Shown here: positions 35,431-46,981 of the stretch, in pieces
Numbering within the stretch: the first letter of the stretch is position 1
How the letters are laid out: every line of letters begins with the position of its first letter
Source of the DNA: Apricaphanius iberus
Taxonomy: Eukaryota; Chordata; Actinopteri; Cyprinodontiformes; Aphaniidae
NCBI GenBank assembly: GCA_028564705.1
Contig: JAPXFQ010002899.1
Location: forward strand, 1,240,001-1,304,000
DNA length: 64,000 nt
Direction: 5' to 3'
The notes under the pieces: model-generated
What the model saw: only the letters and a program-made list of their open reading frames with translations
Told to the model about the DNA's origin: nothing
Databases searched by the model: none
Program-made: the position numbers and the translations under genes

Positions 35431-36013
35431 TTTTGCAGCCTGGATCTTATTTCTACCATGCAATACGTTCATATACTCACCCAGATAATTTTGGTTTGAC
35501 CTGAAGTCCTTCGGGAGAAGTTTAGATCCATTCGCAATCTGGGAGATAATGGGGCAACCCAAGCGCAGCCTCTAAATAAGGCATTATCTGCCACAAAACT
35601 CCTTCATTTCAACAAAGTTTTGAATAAGAATCGCTATTCCCATGAGAGTTCAGAGCACCTTGGAGGTACTTTGTTGTTGCATTCCGGGGTGTAAAAGGCT
35701 TTTATTCCAACTACAACAGCCTACAAATTTGAATGACGTCACTGCTGTGCCCCAATTAGAGTTATAGTCTGAGTAGGGCTTTTATTCTGTGCTCCACGTC
35801 GGCATTCAGTTAGACAGATAATGTGTCAGATGTGGCAGATAATTTCTTATTCAGAGACTGCACTTTGGGAGCCCCAAAAACTCCCATTATATGGAAATAC
35901 GCAGATCGCAAATAGATCTAAATATCCCCCGAAGGACTTCAGGGTTGCACCAAAATGATCTGGGAGAGTATATGAACATATTGCATGCTAGAAATAAGGT
36001 CCAGGTTGCAAAA
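35431..36013. mobile_element. Foldback MITE with about 120-bp inverted arms
   Basis: The left arm starts TTTTGCAGCCTGGATCTTAT and the right arm, reversed, TTTTGCAACCTGGACCTTAT. They pair over about 120 bp including CATGCAATA(C/T)GTTCATATACTC and GAAGTCCTTCGGG. The unpaired middle is 35,555-35,880. Non-coding; superfamily unknown. Confidence 0.65.
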
Positions 36014-36029
36014 AGTAGTACTTTAACAT

Positions 36030-36210
36030 AACATTTAACATTTAGTCCTTTAACATAACAGTCATGTTTTTGGAGTGAGAATCCAGGGAACAGACGCATA
36101 CACAGGGGGAACGTGGAAACTCCATGCAAAATGAACACAGACCGGGATTTGAACCCACGACCTTATTGCTGCAGAGCAACAGTGCTACCACCTGTGCCAC
36201 TGTGCTGCCC
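36030..36210 (-). mobile_element. tRNA-derived SINE
   Basis: On the minus strand it starts GGGCAGCACAGTGGCACAGG. An A-box-like TGGCACAGGTGG lies at 36188-36199 and a B box GGTTCAAATCC at 36145-36155, spaced as in a tRNA-derived pol III promoter. It is followed by GGAGTTTCCACGTTCCCC, typical of a widespread fish SINE body. The tail is not well defined. Confidence 0.65.
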
Positions 36211-37689
36211 GTCATATTTAATTCTATTTTTTTAATTGTTGGATCCTTGCCAGTTTTGCCCTGGGGGTCGTTGCAATGCGGTGCATATCAGTCATGCCCT
36301 TCTACAGTCGGCCCATGGGTCCCCTACTGGAAAAAAAAAGTCTTGAGAAAAAAAAGAGTCTATGGAGCTATTGTTTTTTTCTGATCCCATTTGAAACATG
36401 CCATGTTAATACATGACGCATTTTAAAGACACATTTTGATGCTGAGAAAGCGCTAATTTTTCGACCGGTGACAAGACTTAATTTTGGTTTTGTGTAAAAA
36501 CATGTAGTGAACTACAACTGAAGAAGAAGAAAAATGCTTTTGATGTATTTTTGTTTGTTTTTTAATCTGTTCTTATCTTTGTTTCTAACATGAAAAGTGC
36601 TCTATGAATATAATTTGATTCAATACTTCATATATATTTCCATACCCTTTCAGCGCCATGAAAAAAACAACCACACTGCCGACATTGCTTCTGCACTTCA
36701 GTTAAGACCCCACAATCCTTTGCTTCACCGCTTTTACAGTCACATGATCAAACAATGGACCAATCCCTCTCATGAAAAACAAATGCCAGCAAGATAAGCA
36801 TAAATATACGTTCTTGACATCATACCAGTTTTACTTTTAGGACACATACAGAAATGTGATATTGATTTTATTGCCGGCATATTGTGCATCCATATACTCA
36901 ATCCCCAGTTGGTCATTGGCAACTCATTCTGAGTCTGGTTCTGTCTGAATTAAAGAAAAATGTGAAAATAGGATTGCAAAAAATAAGTTTTTGATGCAAT
37001 CTGATGATAAACTTCTTTTTTGGATACTATTCTATTTAACTGGGTGGAGTTGGAGTATTTAGACTGTAAATGCACGGATGTAAAGTGCCCTGAGATTACT
37101 TATTGTTACAGCTTTTTTGCTAAAGTCATTGTACAAAGGCCAATTGCAAGATTTAACAAATGATCATCAGCAAGTTTGACCAACTCTAAAAATGCAAGAG
37201 CTACCGCAGTTTGTTGGTCTGCAGCATAAAGATAAGTAGCTGTTTCTGCCCATCAGTCTGAAAAGGGTTTAAAGACCATTCATATTCTTAAGAGCACTGT
37301 TCTATGGCAATAAAGCATACACCAAAACACTTGTGAACACTTTTTGTATTTTACTTGGCATTACTGTTGAGTTGTGCTTAAAATGTTCTGTAACCAATAG
37401 TTATTCCTCAAGGAATATTACTAGTAACCTGAAACATTTATGAAAATATATTTGATGCTACAGTGACAAAAAGTGAATATTTAGATGATGGCATTCACAT
37501 GAACTACTGTGATTTCTTTTTCAAGATGTGTATTTGTTAAGAACACTGCTATGGGGTGCTGACTGTAAACACACACATTTTCTGCAATCATTTGAATTAT
37601 TTAGCCTGCCTTAGGAGAAAAAAAGGTATTTATTTTCATAAGTCATATTATTTATTAAGTTATAATCATCACTCTTGCCAAACTAATTT
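36211..37689. other. Non-coding with short LINE-tail fragments
   Basis: AAAGTGCTCTATGAATATAA near 36,594 and GTAAAGTGCCCTGAGATTAC near 37,080 resemble short L2-like 3' tails. The rest is AT-rich and unassigned. Confidence 0.35.
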
Positions 37690-38085
37690 TTTAGTTATCA
37701 TGATAAATATTTAGTCTAAAAACTAAATATTTAGTTTGAAGCTAAATATGTACCTAACAAGCTAAACTGACTAGCTAAATGTCTAGTTTCAAACTAAACA
37801 TTTAGCCCCAAGCTAAATATATAGCAAAATCAGAATTTACTTGGTGATAAAGATTTAAGTAGAGGTTATATAGAGTTTATGTAGTGGTTCACAAGACCCT
37901 TTTATTTCATAATCCAGTTGTGAAGCAGGTAAATTTGAATGTTAACTAAATATTTAGCTCTGAGTTTAAAATTTTATTCAAAGCTATATATTTAGCTAGC
38001 CAGTGTAGCTTGCTAGCTAAACATTTATCTTCAAACTAAATGATTTAGATCGGAGCTTGTTAACTGAACGTTTAGTTTGAAATTG
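37690..38085. repeat. Second array of the palindromic CTAAATATTTAG motif
   Basis: AAACTAAATATTTAGTTTGA and AGCTAAAT(A/G)TTTAGC variants recur for about 400 bp, as in the 18,035-18,800 array. Units are diverged and irregularly spaced. Confidence 0.65.
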
Positions 38086-39959
38086 ACATTATAAATTAAT
38101 AAATACCATGGATGCAAATATGACTTTACAGAACAAACCCTAGTTTTTTCTTTTATGTCAGGCTAAATAACTCAAATTAATACTGTTAATATTGACTGTA
38201 TAGCTTTACAAACTGCACCACATACTCTGCGATTGCATGTTTTAGATGTTTTCCTGCTTTAACACTCCTGATTTTACCTAATGTCTAATAAGCAGGCTTT
38301 TGCTGAGATGCAATCGTCTGATGCAGGTGTGTTACAGGGGCTGTATGTAAGAGTAACATCTTTTGGTCAAAACGGAGTACTGCAGTCCATGTAGATAGAA
38401 AAAAAAAAGAGTCCGCTGTCAGTCACTCACCCCCTCCCCTTCATGGGTTGCCAGCAGATGATTCAAGATGACAAGCGAAGATGAGTCATAAGTTGATAAG
38501 TAGATAAATACATTTCACTGCAATATTGAGTTGCTGGTAATTGAAAAAAAGTAGTTTGAGATATATTTAGAGCTAACAATTTTTTGCTAATTTACTGCTA
38601 GCATTGTTAGCTCAAGGTTAGCCTCTAGCCCAGTTGGTGTTGAATTATGTAAACAGGTTCACTGTTTCTGTTAAAGACTTGCAAACCTTGCAGGCTCACA
38701 TATTATCGGCTCCTGAAGCAGGGAAGTTTGGAGGCGGGACAAATTATAAACAATGACTACGTCCCCTTTTGCCCTCTTTTTAAAATGATAAAAACTTGCA
38801 ACCACTCAGCTAGCTGAGAAGGAAATCTGTTTCAAAATAACAACACGATTGAGACTTTAGAGTTTTGTGATTTTTTTTCACAGTGAATTTCTTACGTTCT
38901 GCACCTTTAAAGCAGGAAAACATATAAAACAGGGCAGTGTGCCTTGATGAACAGGGTTTAGAAAAAATTGCCTAAACTGAAGATGATTTAACATGGGAAA
39001 AATCTGATTTACCACAAGTATCTTTCAATTTAACCAACCTGGGTGTACCTTCATGGCAGCTAGAACAGTAAGTGCTCAACAGAATCAGATGTCAAAAATT
39101 TTAGCTATATCTATAAGTAAAAGTATGCCAGTGAGGGAAATAGATTGCAAAAAGTATACTGCTTTCGTAGTTAAATTGTGATCAGTGCGGGTTTAAAACA
39201 AACCTCATGAAGTTCTGAACTGTCTGCTCTCATCTATTTAGCATTCAAAACCCAAATCAAGACGCTGTGATAAGGGCTGTCGCAGCAGCAACAGTTGCCA
39301 GGGAAACCTGATGGCAGGATGCTGAGGGGTGGGGTGGAGGATGAGGAGGAGGAAAGGGAGAAAGAGGAGGAGAGGGGCGCGTTGAGGGTGGGAGTGTGTC
39401 TGTGTGTTTGTGTGTGTGTCAGGGGGGTTAATATGAGGACGTATTATGGTGGTTCTAATGCTTAGGTTGATTTGCTGCCACTGAGGGAACTACAGGCAGA
39501 CTCCTCGAGAGGCGGCACGTTTGAGAGAAGCGCGACTAACAAGTGTGTGGGAGCGGTTGGAAGGATGGGAAGGGGGGGGGGACGCTTGGTGCATTAGTGT
39601 GTTGTCACGGCAACGAGGCGTTGACATAGCAGAATCACACTCTTGAGCAATACGGTCAGCGATGACATTCACAAATGTACACAACGAGCCTTTTTTCCTG
39701 TCCCCCTGTGCAGACATAAAATGTAAAAAATTTTACAAAAGAAAGGGTTTCACATTTGCTTCGTCTCACCTCAGGAGGAGCCAGAGATACAAACAGCGAC
39801 ACAACGATTGAAGTCAATCAGAGGTTAAACATAAAATAATAATTAAAGGAAACATCCACCAAATTTCACAGACTTAAACTGCCTTTTTTATGTGCCAAGA
39901 TTTTTTTAATTTTCAAAGTGACCTCTGCTAACAGAACATCTCTCATAATTATGACCAGC
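38086..39959. other. Non-coding, no gene
   Basis: AT-rich on the left. A purine-rich, GC-moderate block at 39,290-39,420 is followed by (GT)n near 39,400 and nine G at about 39,573. X-box-like words lie at 39,294-39,307 and 39,601-39,614. No exon recognised. Confidence 0.35.
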
Positions 39960-41784
39960 GTAATCAGCTAATAATAATAATAATAACAATATAACAATAA
40001 AGATAACACAGAATTAAAAAAATCTAACTAGTTATAAACAAAAATGAAAAACACTTATAATAATTTTGTTTCATTTTTTAAAAGAGATCTATAAGATTCT
40101 ATTTTTTTTATTCATTTAACTGTCCTTTTTCTTTAGAAAAAAATTCACCCACCACTGATTACTGCACTAATTGCCACCTTCTTCAACCAACCAGCATCTC
40201 TTACCTTTAAAAAATAAAATAAAATCTTCGTCCATTTTTGCCCCCTGATGCCATCAAATCCACTCATAATACTGAGATACAGTTGGGAAGTAATCCTCTG
40301 CAGAAAGGTGCAGTCTTCGTCCTCAGATAGCAGGAGGGTGCCATCAGAAGGGTTCAACAAGGGCCCGGGTCATTTCCTGCTGATGCTTGTGGAGTTCACT
40401 TAGTGGCACGTTAAATCTGCCCAATGAGATCAGTGTCATGTACAAATAAAAGTCTCTTCCCAGTTATCTGTGTGCACTAGCAGTAACAATAATAGTCACT
40501 TGAACAATAATAATGATAGCACAGTAACATTAATGTCATTTCATGTCATTAAGATCTGAAATTGTTTGAATATTTCAGGAAATCTTTTTTTATTATTATC
40601 TGCAACACAAGTAATGCACTTTTGACAAATAAAGCCACATTTGTTATCATTATTACCGTCATGATTATTATTATTAATACCAGACTGCCACCATATATAA
40701 AAAAAGATTGAAAGCTCCTGTTATGTTTCGTGGTTTTGCAGCAGAGAGTGAAATATCTCCCTTGTCAAAGGACCCTGTTTCTGTAGGTGGGAGGTAAAAC
40801 AACATCTGTGGCTACAAAAAAAGAGTCAACACCAAAGTAAATTCTTTATCACTGCTTTGTCAGGCTAGGGCTGTAAATCCGCTTCGTCACATTAATCCAG
40901 AGGAAGAGCAGTCAGGACGGATTTTTTTCCTTCCAAGTTCAGAAAGGTTGTATCCAGCTTTGTTCCACTAAATTGGCAGGGCATGGTTTTAATTTTTTTT
41001 AAATATATATATTCTTAAGTCGTCGAAGTGGTCACTCATTTGCTTGATAAAGATTTTTCATAATTTATTTATTTGAATGAAAATATATTTATGTTATATA
41101 TATATAATATTTATCTTCAGTTATTTTTTATATCTTTCCTTTCCTTTCTTTTATTCTTTCATGATCATTCCACTCTTCCGAAGAAGACAGTTAGCAGTAA
41201 AGTGTAAAACTGTAAAGAAGTGATAAAGTAAAGAGCAAACTATTTTTTGTTGTTCCGGTAATCCAAGAGGCCTCACTGCTCTATGTGTTCCTGAAAACCC
41301 CGGACCGCTCCGCCTCGCTCACACAAATCACTGTTTGTTACTCCCTGGCTTTGCCAAACACTAATCTGACAGCATGTTCAATGGCCAATATTATGTCTCC
41401 CTCCAAATATATACACTGAATGCATCTGGAAATGTACGAAGCAATCTGTATACATCCTTGAAGGGTTCATCGTACGTGTGCATTGTTCACATCTGTCCGC
41501 TGAGAGAAAAGGCTTGATCTCAAGCTTTGGCAAAGACCATATCAAGCTGCACACAATGAGTAATTCTGACAGTTGGGACTGTGCAAATGCTGTTGGTGGT
41601 AGTGGTCTAGGGTCTCCTGTTGTCTTACTATCTGTTAACAAAGGGCCACCACAAAATGAAGGTTATGCCGAGCCTTTCTGAGATTTGTCCAAAAGGACAT
41701 TGGGCTACAATCACTCTCAAAAAGTCTCTTCCTCCTCCTCTTTAACATCTACACCGTCGTACCTCAAACGTCCACTTTTTTTTT
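39960..41784 (-). other. Probable lrrc4b 3' UTR and downstream sequence
   Basis: This lies directly downstream of the lrrc4b stop codon. It is AT-rich without open frames, and AATAAA appears on the minus strand at several places (for example 41,150-41,155, 41,064-41,073 and 40,108-40,113), so the cleavage site cannot be fixed by eye. An (ATA)n run is at about 39,970. Confidence 0.4.
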
Positions 41785-43713
41785 TTAGATTTGAGTCTCT
41801 TGCACATTTTCCTTTGAGCCACTCTTAAAAAGTAATGGCTCATTCTGGCCTTTCCCCATCAGGCCTTTCAGAGAACTGTGTAGACCCAGCTGAGGCAGGG
41901 CTACGGTGGAGGGCAGGGTGGACGTCCCACCGACGGTGTTGGGTGGAACCTGGGTGCAGGATATGCTCTGCGACTGAGAGCATGGTGAGGGGTTGTTGTT
42001 GTTGTTGATGCCCACACCTGACCCTGTGCCCATTCCCAGGCCCATCATGTTGCTGTTGAAGTGATGTGTTTTGTAGTAGTGGTTGAGGTGCTCCGAACGA
42101 GCCAGGTTGGGTAGGTTCACAATCTCTGGGTGGTGCAACCTGAGACTTTGCCCCCCACCTAATCCACTGCCTCCGCTTTGTGTTACAGTGGAGCCTCCGG
42201 AGATACCACTGCCCCGGCCGCTGGCCCCGGGGCCTAGCTCATCCTCCACATTGATGATCTCTATGGCACGAGCAGGGCCGTGGTGTTTGTGCAGCTGATG
42301 CTGCTTCCTCAGCTTGTAGAACACCACCAGCATCACCGCTGCCATGAAGGTGATGGCTACGAAGCAGCCAATGATGATCTTGGTGGTCTTCATCACATCA
42401 TCCAAGCCAGAGAATCCTGGCTCCGTGAATGGCACAGTGAAGGTGGGTCGAGTTGCTCGGGGAGAGGAGGATGACCAGCCTCCAGACAAAGAGGAGTCGG
42501 TGGTGGCAAGCACTTCTGACAACACGTCAGAAGGAATGGGAATGGTGGTCTCATCAATAGCAACCTGTGCATAATCATTAGCTCCTCCATTATCTGTTTC
42601 CACTGTAACGGTGGTGAAATAGGTGTAGTTCACACTGGCATCAGCAGCAGTAACATTGAGGATAGCAGTAGCAGTGGTGTTTCCAACACCATTTGTAACC
42701 ATGCAGGTGTACTGGCCTGTATCTCTCAGGGTGACATTTGTAAAGTTCAGAGTGCCATCATGAAGAACAGATATCCGCACCCGGTAAGACCCATGGGTCA
42801 TTAGCGTGCCGTTGGGCGTAATCCAGTTAACAGACGTTGTAGAGGTACTCGTGCGACACTTCAGCTCAGCAGCCATCCCTTCAGTGACATTGAGGTCAGT
42901 AGGGGGCTCCACAATGACAGGAGCGAAGCATGTGAAATGACTCTGGTCTAATTCTCCAATGTACTTGCCCTTCAGGATTGGAGGAGCATGGCAGCGCGCA
43001 CAGCAGGTGGTATTGCTGGGCACTGTCTCTTTCAACCACCAACTGAGCCAAAGTATATCACAGTTGCAGACCCATGGATTATGATTGAGGTGGACCCTCT
43101 CCAGCTGGTGAAGGGGTTGGAAAAGATCATGAGGCAGGGAGTGCAGTGAATTGTGGGAAAGATTGAGCTCCTCCAGGTTTTTTAGGTCATCAAAGGCGTT
43201 GCGCTCAATGACAGAAACCTGCGAGTGCATTAGCCACAGCTTCCGAAGAGACACCAGTCCCTGGAAGGATCCAGGACGAATGATCTCGAGACGGTTCCCT
43301 GACAACTCCAGCTCTTCCAAACGCACAAGGGGTGTCAGTTTGGGAATGTCTTTGAGCCCACACATGCCCAGATTCAGGTACCGTAGATTTACGAGGCCAA
43401 CGAAGGCTGCATCAGAGATGTATTCCAATTTTTTGAGCTCACCCAGGTCTAAGCGGCGCAGGGAGGGCACACGGTTGAAGGCATAACTCGGGAGGGTCTC
43501 AATGGGGTTGTTGCGTAGCCACAACTCTCGTAGCTTGCTGAGGTAATCGAAGGCCTGTGTTGGCACCAACGTGAGGCGGTTGTCGAACAGCTCCAGCGTG
43601 TTGAGGTTAGGGAGGCCATTGAATGCTCCAACTTCAATCTGTCGTATTTGATTCTTGGAAAGCTGGAGGATTTCAAGGTGCCTCAGCTGTTTGAAGTTGT
43701 CGGATTTGATGAC
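41785..43713 (-). CDS. lrrc4b: lrrc4b coding exon 2 (residues 85-726, to stop)
   Basis: Netrin-G ligand family postsynaptic adhesion protein; the family binds presynaptic partners (LAR-type phosphatases for NGL-3) and scaffolds at PDZ domains. The exon starts after acceptor CTCCCTCCAG (phase 0, GTC ATC) and ends at TAA 41785-41787. Seen in order: LRRs with [16 protein letters not shown] and [25 protein letters not shown] from about residue 296 ([18 protein letters not shown]) to C346; an Ig C2 domain with C370 and C421; about nine N-glycosylation sequons; a transmembrane helix at about 529-550 ([20 protein letters not shown]); a cytoplasmic tail with Gly/Ser/Asn-rich insertions; and C-terminal ETQI, a PDZ ligand. 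[15 protein letters not shown] and [18 protein letters not shown] favour LRRC4B over LRRC4 or LRRC4C. Total 726 residues, close to mammalian LRRC4B (about 713 from memory). The fish a/b paralog was not resolved. Confidence 0.95.
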   Translation of the reverse strand, partial: VIKSDNFKQLRHLEILQLSKNQIRQIEVGAFNGLPNLNTLELFDNRLTLVPTQAFDYLSKLRELWLRNNPIETLPSYAFNRVPSLRRLDLGELKKLEYISDAAFVGLVNLRYLNLGMCGLKDIPKLTPLVRLEELELSGNRLEIIRPGSFQGLVSLRKLWLMHSQVSVIERNAFDDLKNLEELNLSHNSLHSLPHDLFQPLHQLERVHLNHNPWVCNCDILWLSWWLKETVPSNTTCCARCHAPPILKGKYIGELDQSHFTCFAPVIVEPPTDLNVTEGMAAELKCRTSTSTTSVNWITPNGTLMTHGSYRVRISVLHDGTLNFTNVTLRDTGQYTCMVTNGVGNTTATAILNVTAADASVNYTYFTTVTVETDNGGANDYAQVAIDETTIPIPSDVLSEVLATTDSSLSGGWSSSSPRATRPTFTVPFTEPGFSGLDDVMKTTKIIIGCFVAITFMAAVMLVVFYKLRKQHQLHKHHGPARAIEIINVEDELGPGASGRGSGISGGSTVTQSGGSGLGGGQSLRLHHPEIVNLPNLARSEHLNHYYKTHHFNSNMMGLGMGTGSGVGINNNNNPSPCSQSQSISCTQVPPNTVGGTSTLPSTVALPQLGLHSSLKGLMGKGQNEPLLFKSGSKENVQETQI

Positions 43714-46504
43714 CTGGAGGGAGAGACGAAAGAGGAATTACTGAAAAATACGAACACGTGGCCATGTAATTTAAAAAAAAGATAGTTACTCAAAAAGAGC
43801 CGTTTAACAGTGAATTGCACGTTATATTTCTTTCTGAGTGGTTTAACAAAAACGTTTACTGTGTCCAAAGTTATGATTGATTCTTTGATTGGCATAGATC
43901 ACTGGAATCAAGAATCTCAGGTTCCTTATGACTTATGTATATGTGCAGAGAAAGTGTGTCACAAAAAAGACAGATTTGACCTGGAAAAATGTAACATACA
44001 GGATGTAATAACATGAAAACAAAAAGACTGGTTACCCCCAAGCTAAAGTCATTTACAGAAAAGGGTCAATTTTTCCAAACGCTATCTAAAGATAGATGAG
44101 TAAAACTCTCTGATTCTCCAAGTATTTCATATGGGTTCAATTTAATGGTGCATTAGATTTGCTTTAGGAGTTACTTGCGAGTTTGGTTTGATATAATGTC
44201 AGACGGTGAGGAAATGTGGTTATGTCTGCAAACTTCCGGTTTCAACTGTATATGTTAATACAGTTGGATAAAGTGGAAAAAATACTATTGCAATTGACAA
44301 GCAATAACAATACTAATAACCATTAGTACTATAATTTATCTTAAGCAAAACAATATCAAACTTGGACATGTTGAACATTGTCGGATGTTGTATTTAAGGG
44401 CAAAATAAAAAATAATGCTTAAAAAATAACAGAACAATTTGGATCAGATCCCTATCAGTGCAATTTTTCACAAAATGTATCCCAGTTAAATTTATTTATC
44501 CAAGATTATGCTTTACTATAACCCCTACGTATAATTGTTAACTGTTTTGGCATGACTGGTTAGAATGACTTGAAATGTACTTTACTCTTTGTGACAAAAG
44601 TATAATTTATTTCTTGAATTTTTAAAAATAGTTTTACCCTATTTAGTTATTTAAATTCATATTGTCTCAAAAACATATGTTTATTTTTATTTTTACTTCT
44701 GTTTCATGTGTGCCTGTGGACTGTAACTGAACCCCTGGTGACCGGCTTCACCGTGACTCGTGCTGTGAAGCCGTGCCCAGCCAGGCGACGCATTCGTCAG
44801 GCGGCCGCCACCACACACAAACTTGACCTTTGTGTAGTGCATGTGCAAAAGGTCAGGCATTGCTCAGTGCTCACACAGCAACAACGTCATCATGGATAAA
44901 CTTCACAACCCCTTGCCTGAGGAGGAATCGACATGAGCGTACTCAAGCAGAATATGCAAAACCACATCGCTTCACTGATGAAACCATACATTTAACAGAA
45001 AGCCAATTTATTTTGATATTTTATTCATGATTGATCTGTGAATAAAAAATCTTTAAATATATATACATTTGTAGAGTATAGATTTTAAACTTCTTAACAT
45101 TGTTTTCAGTTTCAGCCAAATTACGAGAACCTTTGTTGTAGTTCTATAAAGTATCTTGCAGAGCTTTTTTATTAACCTCCTTAATGCTGATAAATAGTGG
45201 GGCAGTAAAATCCAAATCAATACTTCTCTTCCTCAAATGAGCGCCCTGTTCTGTTTTAAGGATTGCAGACAAATGTAAGTTTTATTGTTTGCTTTTCTCA
45301 CATAAAAACTGCACTTTGAGACAACAAATCAGACCTCCTGGCATGTCGATTGCAGAGGAGTGACAATGACCGTGTCAGCCCTTCCTCCCCTCAACCCACA
45401 CTTGGGTTAATTGTGGCCACTAATTTACACTGAGTAGGTGTGTCCAAACTTTTGCCGGCTCAGAAAAAATAAAACAAACTTTGAGTCCCTTATTACCTTC
45501 CAAATAGAAAACTGAGGGTGAAGAAGCGATAAGCTGTCTTAAGATAAAGACTTAGCGACGCAGCTGATAAAAGAAACAACCAAACAAATCTTTATTATTT
45601 GATCTAATGTTTCTCTTTCATCAAAAATTGTCGATGCGGCTTAACCTGCATTGACTTTTTCACATTTTGTCACTTTACAAAATAACCAGAAATTGCAGTG
45701 GATGTGAGAGATTACCCTACAGCTTTTGACAAAGACATTAAATGAATGACCTAAAAAGTGTGGCTATCACTATCTCACTAACTGTAGGACCGCGGTGAAC
45801 TTAGTTTTAAGTTGCATATTCGATAGACATTAGAAGCAAAGTACTACTAACAAAGTAACCCCAAAATAATGTTAAGTCGTTGCTCGACACCAGAGGAACC
45901 TGACACACAGATTTATAAAAAAAAATAACATACGTAATGTTTCTTATTAACATTTGACTGTAATACATATGATTTTTCTTCAAAAGATTCCAGTTCCATG
46001 TGACCAGGTAATGCCAAATTACGGGGAAATGTCTTACATCACAAGAACCAGACAACAATTTATTTCATATTTGAATGTATAGAATATTTTATCTTAATAC
46101 TTTATTGTAATATTTTGATAACGTCCAGGTCATGTGACCAGGTGACACCAAATTCATCTTAAAATGTATTACTAAAAACAGTTGGATAGTGTTCTATTTA
46201 CTGTGTAATATTACAGATAAAGAGATTTGCACAACTTAATGGTCAGATTTTCCTTTGTATCTTTTCACCCACAGCTGTCTGTCTTTTGACAGTTTTGCAC
46301 TTTAATAAAAAGTGAGTAATTATGTATATATATATTTTTTTTCTGCATACCGCTTCAATCTTAATGAGTCAAATGCTAAATGTTCTATATAATTGTATTT
46401 TATTTTTATGTATGTATTTAGTCATTCAGTTACAAAAATATTTGAATTTATAGCTATTAGGCAAACAGAACATAATTGCTTTGTAGAACATAGAAATAAC
46501 ACCA

Positions 46505-46630
46505 CAGTTACTTTGCTGGGTAACTAATTACTTTTACAGTGTTGTATTTGAGCTACTAACTCAATTACTTTTTGGAAAAAGTATTTGTAACTATAACTAA
46601 TTACTTTTTTAATGTAAGATGCCCAACACT
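46505..46630. mobile_element. MITE fragment with TAACTAATTAC words
   Basis: Repeated TAACTAATTACTTTT words and the end AATGTAAGATGCCCAACACTG match a very common fish non-autonomous element. The other end was not located. Confidence 0.45.
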
Positions 46631-46955
46631 GCTCAAAGGGCGGTGCAACGTTCGTCAGGGAAACTTTAGGACTCCCAGCTATCACTAAACTCTACTATTT
46701 GGAAACATAAATGGTAGGTAGATGGTCCGAACCAGGACCTTGTCGTCGAACGCATCTTTTAACAGCAATAAGGTGCATAACATGCACTGCACAGAACTGA
46801 ATGGAAACATCATTGATACTAGAGAAAAAACAGCTGATTACCACATGATTACCAGTAAAATCCAATCTGCCCAAAGTCCTGATTTTCGATAAAGGTTAAG
46901 TCAGTCAGCATTCCTGTTAATGAAAATGGATTCTCACAACAGCTGCCCATGCTGC

Positions 46956-46981
46956 ATATATATATATATATATATATATAC
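46956..46981. repeat. (TA)n microsatellite
   Basis: About 13 TA units in the lrrc4b intron. Confidence 0.9.

Noticed and set aside
43449..43676. Minus-strand 75-codon frame overlapping the start of lrrc4b exon 2
   Set aside because: It is a shadow in another frame. The true frame continues upstream of 43569 to the acceptor at 43714 and matches the LRR pattern.
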